Assembly: GCF_000336755.1 (NCBI RefSeq)
Contig: NZ_AOLK01000015.1
Span: forward strand, 405,509 to 469,508
DNA from: Haloferax elongans ATCC BAA-1513
GTDB lineage: Archaea > Halobacteriota > Halobacteria > Halobacteriales > Haloferacaceae
DNA length: 64,000 bases
Direction of reading: 5' to 3'
A program made the translations under genes and the position numbers. A model generated the notes under the pieces. That model was not told the origin of the DNA and did no database searches. It was given only the letters and a program-made list of their open reading frames with translations. Positions 25,647 to 32,036 of this stretch are shown here, one piece after another. How positions within the stretch are numbered: position 1 is the first letter of the stretch; every line of letters begins with the position of its first letter.

Positions 25647-26039
25647 ATGCGAACGAGTTTCAACATCCCCGACGAGGTCGTCGCCGAATTCGACCGGGTG
25701 TGGAACGAACAGGGGATGGAAAACCGCTCACGAGCGGTCAGAGAGGCGATGCAAGAGTACATCGAGTCCCACACGCGACTGGAAGACACCGATGGGACCG
25801 TCGTCGCGCTGGTCGGCTTCGACTATCGACACCACGAGGTCATCGGCGAACTCCATTCGGTGCAACACGACTACCAGGACGTCATTCTGAACACGAGTCA
25901 CACCCACCAAGGCGAGTGGTGTCTCGAATCGCTGTTCTGCCGCGGGCCGAGTGAACGCGTCCGACAACTGACCTACCGCCTCCGCGACTTCGACGGCGTC
26001 CGCCGGGTGAAGGTGATGATGATTCGAGACGGGGAGTGA
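25647..26039 (+). CDS. nikR: NikR-like nickel-responsive ribbon-helix-helix regulator
   Basis: This 130-residue regulator has an N-terminal ribbon-helix-helix domain (MRTSFNIPDEVVAEFDRVW..NRSRAVREAMQEYI) and a C-terminal ACT-like metal domain. Candidate nickel ligands are the histidines of YRHHEVIGELHSVQH and HTHQGEWC, close to the H-x13-H-x-H-x5-C layout of E. coli NikR but with one residue fewer before the Cys. Nickel binding normally increases DNA affinity. Start 25647 is chosen because the reading frame upstream runs through the promoter. The neighbouring gene, a nickel-type exporter, is its probable target. Confidence 0.88.
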   Translation: MRTSFNIPDEVVAEFDRVWNEQGMENRSRAVREAMQEYIESHTRLEDTDGTVVALVGFDYRHHEVIGELHSVQHDYQDVILNTSHTHQGEWCLESLFCRGPSERVRQLTYRLRDFDGVRRVKVMMIRDGE

Positions 26040-26058
26040 GTCGAGGGAGCGCCGCGTT

Positions 26059-26070
26059 CGGTTTTTGTTC
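26059..26070 (+). terminator. T-rich stretch after nikR, probable terminator
   Basis: GTTCGGTTTTTGTT lies about 20 nt after the nikR stop codon. A run of five T residues is a typical haloarchaeal termination signal; no hairpin is required. Confidence 0.35.
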
Positions 26071-26272
26071 TGCGGAAGCCCGGCCAAAAGATTCACAATC
26101 GACTGAGCGGTGCTCTGGAGTACGTGTGGCAGTCAGGAGTCGCGCGCCCCTCTCGACGACCACACGTTTTGTGACGGTCGTGTCTGGCAGACCGTCCGCC
26201 ACAGTTCTCCGCAGAAACACCCGTAGCCACGTGCGTCAGCACCGCGGAAAATAGTCTGTCCGGAGACCGTGC
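26071..26272. other. Intergenic region between nikR and the OsmC gene
   Basis: I see no credible gene. A 42-codon frame (GTG 26126 to stop at 26254) has no family resemblance and no promoter, and is treated as chance. A 7-bp perfect inverted repeat GACGGTC..GACCGTC occurs at 26173-26196 with a 10-nt loop. Confidence 0.5.
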
Positions 26273-26701
26273 TTAGCTCACAAGCGACGCGTCGAGCGTA
26301 ATCTCAGGCCCGGCGAGGGCTTTCGAAACCGGGCACCCCTCTTTCGCGCGCTGTGCCAGTTCCTTGAACGTCTCGTCGTCGATTTCGGGAATGTCTGCCT
26401 CCAGCGTCAGGTCGATGCGTGGAATCTCGAATCCACCGTCGTCGGCCCGTTCGAGATGCACGTCCGCGGCCGTGTGAAGGCTGTTTGGAGTGTAGCCTTC
26501 GGCGTCGAGGAACGCGGTCAGCTGCATCGAAAAGCAGCCGGAGTGCGCCGCGCCGATAAGCTCCTCCGGGTTCGTTCCGGGGTCGTCCTCGAACCGGGTC
26601 GGGAACTTGAACGTCCCAGAAACGTCGCCACTCTCGGTCTCGAAGTCACCGTGACCGTCTTTGCCACCCTGCCACGTCGTTTCGGCTTGCTTTGTGGGCA
26701 T
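26273..26701 (-). CDS. OsmC/Ohr family peroxiredoxin-like protein
   Basis: This 142-residue protein has the two redox cysteines expected: Cys56 in AAHSGCFSMQL and Cys123 in AKEGCPVSKAL, with NPEELIGAAHSGC and the GDVSGTFKFPTRF region. OsmC/Ohr enzymes reduce organic hydroperoxides using a thiol reductant. The ATG at 26701 fits the family start; the longer frame to 26749 has the AT-rich promoter element (minus strand AAATAATATG at 26747-26756) inside it and is rejected. It is a single gene. Confidence 0.88.
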   Translation of the reverse strand: MPTKQAETTWQGGKDGHGDFETESGDVSGTFKFPTRFEDDPGTNPEELIGAAHSGCFSMQLTAFLDAEGYTPNSLHTAADVHLERADDGGFEIPRIDLTLEADIPEIDDETFKELAQRAKEGCPVSKALAGPEITLDASLVS

Positions 26702-26854
26702 TCCAGAAGCACATACACACTCCACCGGCATGGTAATGTCGGCGAACATATTATTTTGGACGGCGCAGTAGATACACTCTCGCGGGTGTCGGACGTGTCA
26801 TAGTGGGCGAGATGTTATCTCTCTTGGCGTGCTATGTGCTAGCTGTGAGCACGA

Positions 26855-27292
26855 ATGGAATACTCGACAGTACCAACTGAAACAGCGGTCGAAACGGAGT
26901 GGCACCACATCACGCGTGCGCTCGTCGGTGGACTCGCGGCAGCAAGCGCGATGTTTCTTCACATTTCAGTCGTCCAGACTCCCGGGTTAAACCCGCCGCC
27001 ACAGACAGCCGCACTGTTCCTCGTCGCCGCGACCGGGGGCGTGATAAGCTACCTCTTGCTCACCCGGGAAACCGTGGTTGCGTACGCGATGGCTGCACTG
27101 ACTAGCGTATTCGTCCTCATCGCGGTGGGAGTGACCGTCCTCGGTGTGTACGGACCCGCCGGACCCGAGACGAACCCGGTCGGTCCGATTGCATACGTCC
27201 TGCTCGCGGTACTCGTCATCGTCACGTCCGGGTTGTCGTGGCGGAGTCGTGAAACGAGAGAACTCGGTCCCGAACCAACGACGACGCCGTAG
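26855..27292 (+). CDS. Four-helix membrane protein of unknown function
   Basis: This 145-residue protein has a polar N-terminus MEYSTVPTETAVETEWHH and four hydrophobic segments (about 22-40, 50-70, 75-101, 112-130), and ends in a short charged tail. The family is unknown to me. Its promoter region is shared with the divergent OsmC gene (about 150 nt between the two starts). It could be a halophile-specific membrane protein; nothing specific can be assigned. Confidence 0.6.
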   Translation: MEYSTVPTETAVETEWHHITRALVGGLAAASAMFLHISVVQTPGLNPPPQTAALFLVAATGGVISYLLLTRETVVAYAMAALTSVFVLIAVGVTVLGVYGPAGPETNPVGPIAYVLLAVLVIVTSGLSWRSRETRELGPEPTTTP

Positions 27293-27332
27293 AAAAATCG
27301 CCTGACCGGAAGTCAGACGGTGTCCCAGTTTT

Positions 27333-27746
27333 TCAGTCGTCGGCGTTTAGTTGTTCTTCGAGGTGTTCGGCCATCCGTTCGAATTCGTCTTCGAACGTGT
27401 CCATGTCGTAGTCCATCCCGTGGATGATGGCGCTGTAGCGAGCGGTCCAACTGGCAAGGAATGCAACCTCGTTGAGTTCCTCTTCGGTCGCACCGTGCAT
27501 CTTGGCTGCCGATTTGTGGAAGTACTGGCAGTACGGACACTTGATGTTCGCCGCGATAGCCAACCCGATTAGCTCCTTGTATTTGGGCGGAATCGCCGTC
27601 TCTTCGAACGCGTGCCGTTTGAAGTTCGGCCATTCGTTGACGAGGTCTGCGTCGTTCAGCTCCCAGAACCCCGGCACGAACCCGAGCGTCTCTTCGATGT
27701 CTGCCCGCACCGCGCCGACATCGCCTCTCCCTGCTGTCGTTGCCAT
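27333..27746 (-). CDS. Carboxymuconolactone decarboxylase/AhpD-like protein
   Basis: This 137-residue protein has the AhpD-type motif IKCPYCQYFH with Cys70 and Cys73, preceded by KYKELIGLAIAANI. In AhpD proteins these cysteines and a nearby His reduce peroxiredoxin; other family members are decarboxylases lacking the CxxC. A redox role is therefore more likely. An OsmC-like peroxidase is encoded 0.6 kb away in the same orientation, an association that may be functional. It is convergent with the four-helix membrane protein gene. Confidence 0.78.
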   Translation of the reverse strand: MATTAGRGDVGAVRADIEETLGFVPGFWELNDADLVNEWPNFKRHAFEETAIPPKYKELIGLAIAANIKCPYCQYFHKSAAKMHGATEEELNEVAFLASWTARYSAIIHGMDYDMDTFEDEFERMAEHLEEQLNADD

Positions 27747-28032
27747 ATCTTGTCTCTCCTGTGATTCTAGCGCTCACGTCCCACGTTCCGGTTCGAACTC
27801 CATCCCACCGTGTGCGTCAGAACCACGTACCTGTTGGTGTGCAAATCTAATAAAAATATATAAATATTGTTATATTTGTTACTGTGTAGTCGCACAGGAA
27901 GTCCCAGAATCAGACGCAAACGAGCCTTACACTCTCGTATTCGCTGCTCGTTGCTCACTCGGTTGGTCCGAGCACCCACGAGGACCCTGAAGTGGCGGAA
28001 GTTTGAATTATTCACCGACAGTATATGTGCTA
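27747..28032. other. AT-rich intergenic region between the AhpD-like and grpB-like genes
   Basis: No gene is seen. The segment 27844-27881 is about 90 percent A/T in a background near 63 percent G/C and contains several TATA-like words on both strands. A T-arm-like string at 27797-27815 was checked and does not fold as a tRNA. The grpB-like gene has its own TATA-like GAATTAT at 28005-28011. Confidence 0.5.
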
Positions 28033-28599
28033 ATGGTTAGCATCGACGACGACCCAATCGAACTCGTGCCGTCGAAGTACGAACGGTGGTGTGACGAATT
28101 CGTCGCCGAGCGAAACCGAATTTTGGCCACACTGACGACGAGCGGGCTTGAACCGGCGATCGAGCGAATTGACCACGTTGGGTCGACCGCTGTCCCTGAC
28201 TTGGCGGCGAAAGACGTCGTCGACCTCGATATCGTCGTCGCCGACGACGTTGTCAGCGACGTCTCGCAAGTGCTCGAAGCAACACTCGGTGGTGAACGGG
28301 CCAAGAACTCTGAGTGGTGGCACCCCGTATTTCGACGACAGGACGGCCAGCGATTCAACGACCACGTGTTTGGAGCGTCAAGCGACAAGTGGAAAGCACG
28401 CGTCGTCACGCGCGACGTGCTTCGGACACACCCGGACCTGTGTGCCGAATACGAGCAATTAAAACGAGAACTGATCGTGGAACACGACGACGTAACTGCC
28501 TATTCGGAGGGCAAACGCGTGTTCATGGAGCGTGTGCTCGGCGTCGCACGAGCGGACCGAAATATCCAATACGAGTTTGCACTCCCTGCCGAGTTATAG
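28033..28599 (+). CDS. GrpB family protein (UPF0157), nucleotidyltransferase fold
   Basis: This 188-residue protein has the GrpB signature IERIDHVGSTAVPDLAAKDVVDLDIVV, which contains the acidic residues of the nucleotidyltransferase fold (HVGSTAVPxLAAKxxxDxDI), and the late YSEGKRVFMERVL. The family is sometimes fused to dephospho-CoA kinase, but its function is unestablished. The ATG at 28033 gives a leaderless arrangement with TATA GAATTAT 22 nt upstream. Third-position G/C is slightly lower than in neighbouring core genes, compatible with recent acquisition. Confidence 0.82.
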   Translation: MVSIDDDPIELVPSKYERWCDEFVAERNRILATLTTSGLEPAIERIDHVGSTAVPDLAAKDVVDLDIVVADDVVSDVSQVLEATLGGERAKNSEWWHPVFRRQDGQRFNDHVFGASSDKWKARVVTRDVLRTHPDLCAEYEQLKRELIVEHDDVTAYSEGKRVFMERVLGVARADRNIQYEFALPAEL

Positions 28600-28645
28600 G
28601 TCGAACCGAATTCTGCGACACGCGACTGGGTGCCCTGTGGGTATC

Positions 28646-28699
28646 GAGTTACCACTGGGAAACGGGTATCTCGAGCCACCGCTGGGAAACGAGTATATG
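28646..28699. repeat. 27-bp tandem duplication carrying a TATA box
   Basis: Copies at 28646-28672 and 28673-28699 match at 21 of 27 positions (shared core CCACTGGGAAACGGGTAT versus CCGCTGGGAAACGAGTAT). Base changes near the end of the second copy turn it into AGTATATGG, the TATA box used by the gene at 28721. Confidence 0.55.
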
Positions 28700-28720
28700 G
28701 TTAGAGAATCAACACGAAAT

Positions 28721-29074
28721 ATGGTGCGTTCGTATTCCAAAGTCGACGTGCTACGGGGTGCGTCGGTCACAGCAGTCGCGATTACGACGGTCGTCCTGCT
28801 GGTGTTACTCCCGCGACCGGGGTTCAGAACGTCGCGTCTCGTCCTGTTCGCTGCCGTCGTCGCCCTCGGATGGATTGGGGCGTTCGGCGCGGTTCGAAAA
28901 CAGTTCTGGCCGACGGTAGTTGGCGGCCTCGGTCTCTTCCTCCTCGGATTCTGGCAGTTCACTATCGGACTGGTGATGCTGCCCACGTCGGCGATGCTCC
29001 TGCTGACCGCGCTTTTCGTCCGTGGGAGTGCGGCGGGGTCGAACGGAGGACTTTCCAGAATCGCGCGGAGTTAG
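28721..29074 (+). CDS. Small membrane protein of unknown function
   Basis: This 117-residue protein has a basic N-terminus MVRSYSKVDVLRG and four hydrophobic segments up to residue 105. The ATG at 28721 is about 22 nt downstream of a TATA box (TATAT at 28694-28698). An in-frame ATG at 28697 overlaps that box and is rejected. Family unknown. The promoter is formed by a tandem duplication; the gene follows the grpB-like gene by about 120 nt. Confidence 0.6.
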   Translation: MVRSYSKVDVLRGASVTAVAITTVVLLVLLPRPGFRTSRLVLFAAVVALGWIGAFGAVRKQFWPTVVGGLGLFLLGFWQFTIGLVMLPTSAMLLLTALFVRGSAAGSNGGLSRIARS

Positions 29075-29113
29075 GACTCGGACGTTCTCGAACGTGGCCG
29101 TCGAGAAGCGACT

Positions 29114-29659
29114 TCACACGTCAGATTTCGACGCTGGATAGGGCCTCGTCGCCACTTCGTCGTAGAGTACTGACGATGGTGAGCGCTCGAACCACCCGAC
29201 TTCGGCGATTTCGCCCGGACGGGCGCGTGGGTCACCGCCTGTGTACACGCCGTCGAATATCACGATTGCCTCGAAAACCGATGGGTGGTCGGCCTCGCTA
29301 CACCGATTTTCGATGACGTGGACCTCGCGCACCCCCGTGAGTTCGCACTCGACACCCGCTTCTTCCCGCGTCTCTCGCCGTGCAGCCACCTCGTAGGACT
29401 CCCCGGGTTCGACTTTGCCACCGGGGTCGCACCAGCCGTCGTCACCCTCGTTGCGAACCAAGAGAACCTCTCCGGCATCATTGGTCAGCCAAACACCCGC
29501 CCCACCGAGTCCACCGTTTTCAGCCCGTTCGAGAACGGTTTCATACTGCGACGGCGAGTGCGTCCACGTCTTTTCGACGACTTCGAACGCGCCGTATTCG
29601 CGTCGTAACTTGTTCCGCAGTGCTTCGACCGCTTGGATGGTTTGCGTAGTGAGTGACAT
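29114..29659 (-). CDS. Nudix hydrolase
   Basis: This 181-residue enzyme has a complete Nudix box beginning at about residue 79: GGKVEPGESYEVAARRETREEAG, with G-x5-E-x7-RE-x2-EE-x-G intact, so it should coordinate Mg and hydrolyse a nucleoside diphosphate linked to X. An N-terminal 45-residue helical extension is present (MSLTTQTIQAVEALRNKLRREYG), as in several archaeal Nudix proteins. Substrate cannot be inferred. It stands alone between two opposite or unrelated units. Confidence 0.87.
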   Translation of the reverse strand: MSLTTQTIQAVEALRNKLRREYGAFEVVEKTWTHSPSQYETVLERAENGGLGGAGVWLTNDAGEVLLVRNEGDDGWCDPGGKVEPGESYEVAARRETREEAGVECELTGVREVHVIENRCSEADHPSVFEAIVIFDGVYTGGDPRARPGEIAEVGWFERSPSSVLYDEVATRPYPASKSDV

Positions 29660-29740
29660 GGGTGAAATGAGAGCTGTGTGATTCAGTGAGGTGGGGTGGC
29701 AATGAGAGCGATGCGGGTCAGAGAGGGTTACGACGACACG

Positions 29741-30130
29741 TTACCCCATGATGGCGCCTTCGCTCCGCCCGCGAAGAACCACGTCGCCATCTTCGGTTTC
29801 ACAGACGAACGAGACTTCGAGATACGTGCAGTCGTCCTGTTTCTCGACCGATTCGTACGTGGCCTCGCACGTTATCTCGACGCCAGTATACGCAGGACGG
29901 GGGAACTCGAACTCCATCGTTCGAGCGAGGTAGTTGAGGTCGCCCCCGAGTTTCGTCGGCATCGTCGCCGTCAGCAGGCCGTGCAACACGACTTGTCCGT
30001 CCTCGTCCGCGACGAGGTGGTGGTATCCCGTATCGTTCGATAGCTCTGCAAACTGCTGGACTTCCTCGTTCGTGAACGTTCGCGTGTACGTCTTCGAATC
30101 ACCCTCTCGAATCCTGTCATGTGTTGTCAT
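29741..30130 (-). CDS. MaoC-like hot-dog dehydratase
   Basis: This 129-residue protein fits the single hot-dog MaoC/R-hydratase fold: FAELSNDTGYHHLVADEDG with the catalytic region (Asp and His of the D-x4-H type motif), VVLHGLLTATMP, and YLARTMEFEFPRPAYTGVEI. Such enzymes hydrate 2-enoyl-CoA, for example in PHA synthesis or fatty-acid degradation. In haloarchaea with PHA metabolism it could supply R-3-hydroxyacyl-CoA, but no PHA gene is near. It follows the Nudix gene by about 80 nt on the same strand but has its own start context. Confidence 0.78.
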   Translation of the reverse strand: MTTHDRIREGDSKTYTRTFTNEEVQQFAELSNDTGYHHLVADEDGQVVLHGLLTATMPTKLGGDLNYLARTMEFEFPRPAYTGVEITCEATYESVEKQDDCTYLEVSFVCETEDGDVVLRGRSEGAIMG

Positions 30131-30279
30131 TGGGTGTGAAATCGTATCGACACAGTCGCGGGTAAAGCTTCTCGAATAGTCATAAACAAAACACGAATTT
30201 ACACTCGGCGAACGCCGGTGTCAGCCCATCGCCGGGTCGTCATTCTTCCGGCGATGTCGTTGAGTGGACGCCAACCCAG

Positions 30280-30963
30280 TCAGTGCTCGGCTTTAGCGAC
30301 GTCCTGCTGGAGATGAGATTCGAGCATCGTGTTCATGGCACGACGGAGTCGCTCTGACATCGCCTGTGACCCGATATCGAACTCCTTGCTCAGTTGTTCG
30401 AGTGACGTTCCTTTCGGGACCCCGAAGTATCCATTCTCGTAGGCAGCCACCAGCGCATCGTACTGGTCGTCCGTGAGGCGGTCCATCGAAGGACACCCGA
30501 AGTTAGTCTCATCCGGTGGGTTCGTTTCGGAATAGAGCGTGTTCAACTGGGTGGTGTTCCCCTCACGACGACACTCCGATAGGACGTCGGCGAGGTTCTT
30601 CCGGCTCGGACTGCGGACCCGAAGTTGCCAGTTCGAATCGCCCGATGGACTCGTCGCTTCGAGAATTTGGATGTTCTGGCTGGCGAGATGTTCCGAGACG
30701 AGCGTGGGTACGTCACCGGCGGTAATGTTGTAGACGCGCACGTCCGAAAAGTCGGAGACGTGCTCGTACGAGCCGATAGACGGGTCTGTTTCGACCTTCG
30801 ACTCGAATTCGTCGAAGTCGCACTCGCGAACGACGAGCCCCGCTTTCTCGGAAGAGCCCTGGTATTGTATCCTGATTTCAGCCTCTGGAAGCTCTTGTAA
30901 GGTATGTTCCGTTAAAACGGCACTCGGCCCAGAAACGCGGATATCTGCGATGACTGAAACCAT
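30280..30963 (-). CDS. HTH-10 (bacterio-opsin activator type) regulator
   Basis: This 227-residue regulator has a C-terminal HTH-10 domain: LTDDQYDALVAAYENGYFGVPKGTSLEQLSKEFDIGSQAMSERLRRAM (the pattern LTxxQxxALxxAYxxGYFxxPRxxxxxxLAxxLxIS is characteristic of Bat-type haloarchaeal regulators). The N-terminal 170 residues are an uncharacterised sensory or dimerisation region rich in beta-strand propensity (HTLQELPEAEIRIQYQGSSE). Bat activates the opsin gene in Halobacterium, but this protein lacks PAS and GAF domains. Target unknown. Confidence 0.85.
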   Translation of the reverse strand: MVSVIADIRVSGPSAVLTEHTLQELPEAEIRIQYQGSSEKAGLVVRECDFDEFESKVETDPSIGSYEHVSDFSDVRVYNITAGDVPTLVSEHLASQNIQILEATSPSGDSNWQLRVRSPSRKNLADVLSECRREGNTTQLNTLYSETNPPDETNFGCPSMDRLTDDQYDALVAAYENGYFGVPKGTSLEQLSKEFDIGSQAMSERLRRAMNTMLESHLQQDVAKAEH

Positions 30964-31200
30964 GCCTTTTCCACCTTATGCTAGCGTACCACACCAGCAC
31001 GGATAAGTGGAACTTTTCATTCAAAACGCACAAATGCACCAAGGTGTGGCCTGGGTCTTTACGAAACCACTGGAACCGGCGCACCGTCATTGAGACGTAC
31101 AGCGGGAAATCTGGAGCCCCCGAGAGAATTCAGCCCAAAGAACGTACGTGACTGGATTGCCATCGAGGCATATTCTGAACATAGGTCTCGTCTAGAGTCG
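30964..31200. other. Intergenic region upstream of the UspA transcription unit
   Basis: No gene is seen in these 237 nt; the G/C content is below average. The region contains the divergent promoter of the HTH-10 gene (GCTAGCATAA on the minus strand, 30977-30986) and runs into the promoter of the short frame at 31233. Confidence 0.4.
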
Positions 31201-31208
31201 ATTTTATC
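31201..31208 (+). promoter_or_regulatory. TATA box of the short-frame-UspA unit
   Basis: ATTTTATC lies 24 nt upstream of an ATG at 31233, the usual distance for a leaderless start, so the first codon translated on this transcript would be the short frame rather than uspA. Confidence 0.5.
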
Positions 31209-31232
31209 ACATCTTGGCCACATTATAGAGGT

Positions 31233-31313
31233 ATGAACGCCGATATCCAAACCTCCAGCAAACGTCTGTTCGGTGGCTGTATCGGCGAGTCAACCACACC
31301 TCTTCCTCAGTAG
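31233..31313 (+). CDS. 26-residue leaderless small reading frame upstream of the UspA gene
   Basis: The frame begins MNADIQTSSKRLFGG and has 26 codons, stopping TAG at 31311-31313. The promoter spacing makes its ATG the predicted 5' end of the transcript. The stop codon is adjacent to GGAGTG (31313-31318), a Shine-Dalgarno-like match to the 16S 3' end, 9-10 nt before the UspA ATG. The layout suggests the small frame delivers ribosomes that re-initiate on uspA. The peptide has no recognisable family; it may be a regulatory leader rather than a functional protein. Confidence 0.4.
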   Translation: MNADIQTSSKRLFGGCIGESTTPLPQ

Positions 31314-31327
31314 GAGTGTTCCCCCCA

Positions 31328-31741
31328 ATGTCACAAACGAACCTCACCAGCCACGTACTCGTCCCCGTCGCAAACGAAGACGACGCTCGCGTCACTGCGA
31401 AGGCCCTCGAACCGTACTCCGTCGACCGCGTCACAGTCGTACACGTCGTCGAGAAAGGCGAAGGAGTGCCGGACAAAACGCCGGTCGAACAGTCCGAGTC
31501 GCTCGCTGCCGAGTCGTTCGCTGCGTTCCGCGACACCTTCCCCGACGCTGAGTCGGAGATAACGTATCGACGCGATGTCGTCGAGGGTATCGTCGACGTC
31601 GCCAACGACATCGACGCGAGTGCGGTCGCGTTCCACCCGAGACAAAGCGGTCGTATCATCAAATTGCTCTCTGGCGACCGAACACTCCAATTAGTCACGG
31701 GTGCTCCACTCCCCATCATCGCGCTCCCACACCCAGAATAA
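31328..31741 (+). CDS. UspA-family universal stress protein
   Basis: This 137-residue protein has the alpha/beta Usp fold: LTSHVLVPVANEDDARVTAKAL at the N-terminus, DRVTVVHVVEKGEG, and GRIIKLLSGDRTLQLVTGAPLPIIALP at the C-terminus, which is the usual end with an ATP-type loop region. The ATP-binding G-x2-G-x9-G(S/T) motif is weak here, so this may be a non-ATP-binding member. A ribosome-binding-site-like GGAGTG (31313-31318) is used, unlike most genes in the window. Confidence 0.8.
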   Translation: MSQTNLTSHVLVPVANEDDARVTAKALEPYSVDRVTVVHVVEKGEGVPDKTPVEQSESLAAESFAAFRDTFPDAESEITYRRDVVEGIVDVANDIDASAVAFHPRQSGRIIKLLSGDRTLQLVTGAPLPIIALPHPE

Positions 31742-31743
31742 GG

Positions 31744-31896
31744 ATGGCCCCCAGCGACGAGGAACTCGCGAAAGACCTATCGCAAAGCAACACGGCGAAT
31801 CGTCGACGCCATCCACATCGTGAGTCGAGCAACTGTTTGGCTAACACCGAAGCGACCGAGAGAGCGCCTATCACTCGGGATTCTTCAATTATCTAA
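31744..31896 (+). pseudogene. 50-codon remnant, possibly a frameshifted gene fragment
   Basis: Starting 2 nt after the uspA stop, a frame begins MAPSDEELAKDLSQSNTANR, with acidic, coding-like use. After about residue 20 its composition becomes odd, while the adjacent frame (starting around 31785) reads ATRRIVDAIHIVSRATVWL, which looks like a continued amphipathic protein. A frameshift inside a once longer gene would explain this. Alternatively it is chance. Stop TAA at 31894-31896 is in the original frame. Confidence 0.3.
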
Positions 31897-31900
31897 CTCA

Positions 31901-31910
31901 CATATTTATC
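31901..31910 (+). promoter_or_regulatory. TATA box of the short-frame-histidine-kinase unit
   Basis: CATATTTATC lies 24 nt before an ATG at 31935, which is therefore the predicted first codon of a leaderless transcript leading into the histidine kinase gene. Confidence 0.5.
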
Positions 31911-31934
31911 AAGACTGTCCAAAGAGTAGCACAT

Positions 31935-32036
31935 ATGGTCGCGCAGCGAGCATCGGCTCTTTTCCTGTCTTCTAGCCGGAGTGGGGCGGATTCGAGACGT
32001 CGCCTCAGGTGTCATTCGAGGGTGGCGGGGAGATGA
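31935..32036 (+). CDS. 33-residue leaderless small frame coupled to the histidine kinase gene
   Basis: The frame begins MVAQRASALFLSSSRSG, contains many Arg codons, and stops TGA at 32034-32036. The kinase ATG is at 32033, so the junction is ATGA, the overlap typical of translational coupling. Upstream is a well-placed TATA box. The sequence is not acidic, unlike real haloarchaeal proteins, so it could be a translated leader (regulatory) rather than a functional protein. Confidence 0.4.
   Translation: MVAQRASALFLSSSRSGADSRRRLRCHSRVAGR

Noticed and set aside
26126-26254. 42-codon GTG frame between nikR and the OsmC gene
   Set aside because: Arg/Ser-rich and non-acidic with no promoter element at a usable distance; unlikely to be a haloarchaeal protein.
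27797-27815. T-arm-like string GGTTCGAACTCC suggesting a tRNA
   Set aside because: The flanking five bases do not pair to form a T stem and no acceptor or anticodon arm is found upstream.
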